From positions 1-6,140 of the forward strand of contig JAKSDL010000194.1 in the NCBI GenBank assembly GCA_022360105.1: DNA of 6,140 nucleotides, in the 5' to 3' direction. This DNA is from Pseudomonadota bacterium. GTDB taxonomy: Bacteria; SAR324; XYD2-FULL-50-16; JAHJRI01. Shown one piece after another: positions 4,711 to 6,140 of the stretch; position 1 is the stretch's first letter; every line of letters starts with the position of its first letter. The notes beneath the pieces were generated by a model. The model was not told the origin of the DNA. It made no database searches and saw only the letters and a list, made by a program, of their open reading frames with translations. A program made the position numbers and the translations under genes.

Positions 4711-6140
4711 ATGAGTCATTCAACCAATGAAGAAGCAGTATCGAAAAGATTATTAGCAGAAAAACTAAAAATAGTAGAATCAGAAGCGCGAGAAAAAGCG
4801 ATTAAAAACCGGGAAAAATTCATGGGACTGCAGGTAAAACCCTCTGCCTCATTTTATGACGATGCAGACAGCAAAGAACCTGGTGAAGGAAACTGGGTTG
4901 GCTACGGGTTTGATATTCATCCTCATGTTACTTTCATTTCAACGTCCATATTGCTGGTATTTATTATACTAACACTCATGTTTCGTGAAGAAGCTGCTAC
5001 TCTTTTCAGCAACGCTCTATCGACCATTACAAGCACTACCGGATGGTTTCTTATTCTGGCTTCAAATGCGTTTATTTTGGCAGCCATTTATTTTGCATTT
5101 AGCAGATTCGGTTCAATCCGTATCGGTGGCAGCGACGCCAAGCCTGAGTTTTCGACGCTTGCATGGTTTGCCATGTTGCTAAGCGCAGGTATGGGAATCG
5201 GTTTGATGTTCTGGAGTGTTGGAGAACCCATGTATCACTATGCATCTCCTTCTCCGATGTTTTTAGGTGTTGAAGGGAATTCACCTGAGGCCGCCCAGGC
5301 TGCCATGGGAACGACTTATTTTCACTGGGGATTACACCCCTGGGCCATCTACGCTATTGTAGCACTGGGACTGGCTTTTTTCGCTTACAATCGAGGATTG
5401 CCACTCACCATTCGGTCTATTTTTTATCCCATAATTGGAAACCGAATATACGGTTTCTGGGGAAATGTGATTGATATTTTATCGGTATTGGCTACCTTGG
5501 TCGGATTGGCTACCTCACTGGGCTTGGGAGTTCAGCAAGTCAATGCCGGACTGAAGTATCTTTTTGATGTGGAAATCTCAACGACGGTTCAGGTGATCCT
5601 CATCGTAGTGATTACCGGTTTTGCAACTGCTTCAGTCATGGCTGGATTGGATGAGGGTATAAAACGTCTCAGTGCATGGAATATGTGGTTAGCCGCTGTG
5701 TTTATGCTCTTTTTACTCATTGTCGGCCCTACTATTTATATTCTGGGAGGTTTCACTCAGAATTTAGGTTATTACCTAACAAAGCTTCCGGAACTTAGTA
5801 TGTGGACGGAGACTTTCCGTGAAAGCAACTGGCAAGGTTCCTGGACAGTCTTTTACTGGGCCTGGTGGATTTCCTGGTCTCCTTTTGTGGGAATGTTCAT
5901 CGCTCGCATCTCGAAAGGTCGGACAGTTAGAGAGTTTATTCTGGGTGTGATGCTGATCCCAACTCTATTATCATTTGTCTGGATGTCGGTTTTTGGCGGG
6001 TCAGCCCTTTCACTGCAATCAAGCGGTCAAGCTGACATTGTAGGTGCTGTTAAAACCAACGTTTCCACCGCCATGTTTGTGATGCTCGACCAATTCCCGG
6101 TCAGCGGAATTCTATCTTTCATCGCCATTCTACTGGTCAC
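4711..6140 (+). CDS. BCCT-family betaine/choline/carnitine transporter, 3' end beyond window
   Basis: Secondary transporter of the inner membrane that imports trimethylammonium compounds such as glycine betaine, choline or carnitine, usually for osmoprotection. Only the first 476 complete codons are present; the frame is open at the window edge. A ~70-residue charged, probably helical, cytoplasmic N-terminus (rich in Lys/Glu) precedes TM1 (~73-91). TM3 carries SAGMGIGLMFWSVGEP (~158-173), the BCCT glycine stretch. HWGLHPWAIY (205-214) provides Trp206, Trp211 and Tyr214, matching the BetP aromatic cage spacing, and FYWAWWISWSPFVG (381-394) is the family signature with Trp385, Trp386 and Trp389. 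GMGIG, rather than the Asp-bearing version of the carnitine antiporter CaiT, suggests ion-coupled uptake as in BetP. The exact substrate cannot be assigned. No neighbouring choline-oxidation gene is in view. Confidence 0.93.
   Translation, partial: MSHSTNEEAVSKRLLAEKLKIVESEAREKAIKNREKFMGLQVKPSASFYDDADSKEPGEGNWVGYGFDIHPHVTFISTSILLVFIILTLMFREEAATLFSNALSTITSTTGWFLILASNAFILAAIYFAFSRFGSIRIGGSDAKPEFSTLAWFAMLLSAGMGIGLMFWSVGEPMYHYASPSPMFLGVEGNSPEAAQAAMGTTYFHWGLHPWAIYAIVALGLAFFAYNRGLPLTIRSIFYPIIGNRIYGFWGNVIDILSVLATLVGLATSLGLGVQQVNAGLKYLFDVEISTTVQVILIVVITGFATASVMAGLDEGIKRLSAWNMWLAAVFMLFLLIVGPTIYILGGFTQNLGYYLTKLPELSMWTETFRESNWQGSWTVFYWAWWISWSPFVGMFIARISKGRTVREFILGVMLIPTLLSFVWMSVFGGSALSLQSSGQADIVGAVKTNVSTAMFVMLDQFPVSGILSFIAILLV

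Noticed and set aside
4985..5284. Short ORFs (65 codons plus, 61 codons minus) inside the transporter gene
   Set aside because: The BCCT frame runs through with family motifs before, within and after this region, so these are shadows.

Overview
The window looks like a piece of a gammaproteobacterial chromosome, probably marine or environmental. This is an inference from three things: a secreted reprolysin-like metalloprotease lipoprotein, a BCCT-family osmolyte transporter, and a REPIN-like intergenic repeat of the kind linked to RAYT (IS200-like) transposases in that class. Nothing in the sequence names a species. Base composition is moderate in the two large genes and clearly more AT-rich in the first 660 bases. 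Layout: bases 1-677 hold no convincing intact gene, only coding-like fragments. These are a minus-strand open frame (95-370, with a credible 61-codon ORF at 95-280) and a plus-strand frame (486-647) that starts with GTG behind a G-rich ribosome-binding-like stretch and is interrupted by an in-frame amber stop. Bases 678-4160 encode one very large lipoprotein of about 1160 residues. Its order is lipoprotein signal peptide, zinc metalloprotease domain with HEFGHAMGIGH, a possible beta/gamma-crystallin-like segment, an NHL-type beta-propeller, a beta-trefoil-like domain, a second copy of the same propeller, and a short proline-rich tail. Bases 4161-4710 are intergenic. They contain a ~200 bp element with imperfect inverted ends, each made of a direct doublet, around a 52-nt central palindrome, then a small hairpin and a stretch of open reading frame on both strands that looks like a gene remnant. 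From 4711 to the window end is the first ~476 codons of a BCCT-family transporter (glycine betaine/choline/carnitine type), cut by the window edge. The two main genes lie in the same direction but are about 550 bp apart with a repeat between them, so they are probably separate transcription units. No functional link between them can be shown. The most notable content is the domain architecture and internal duplication of the large lipoprotein, and the REPIN-like element without a transposase gene in view.
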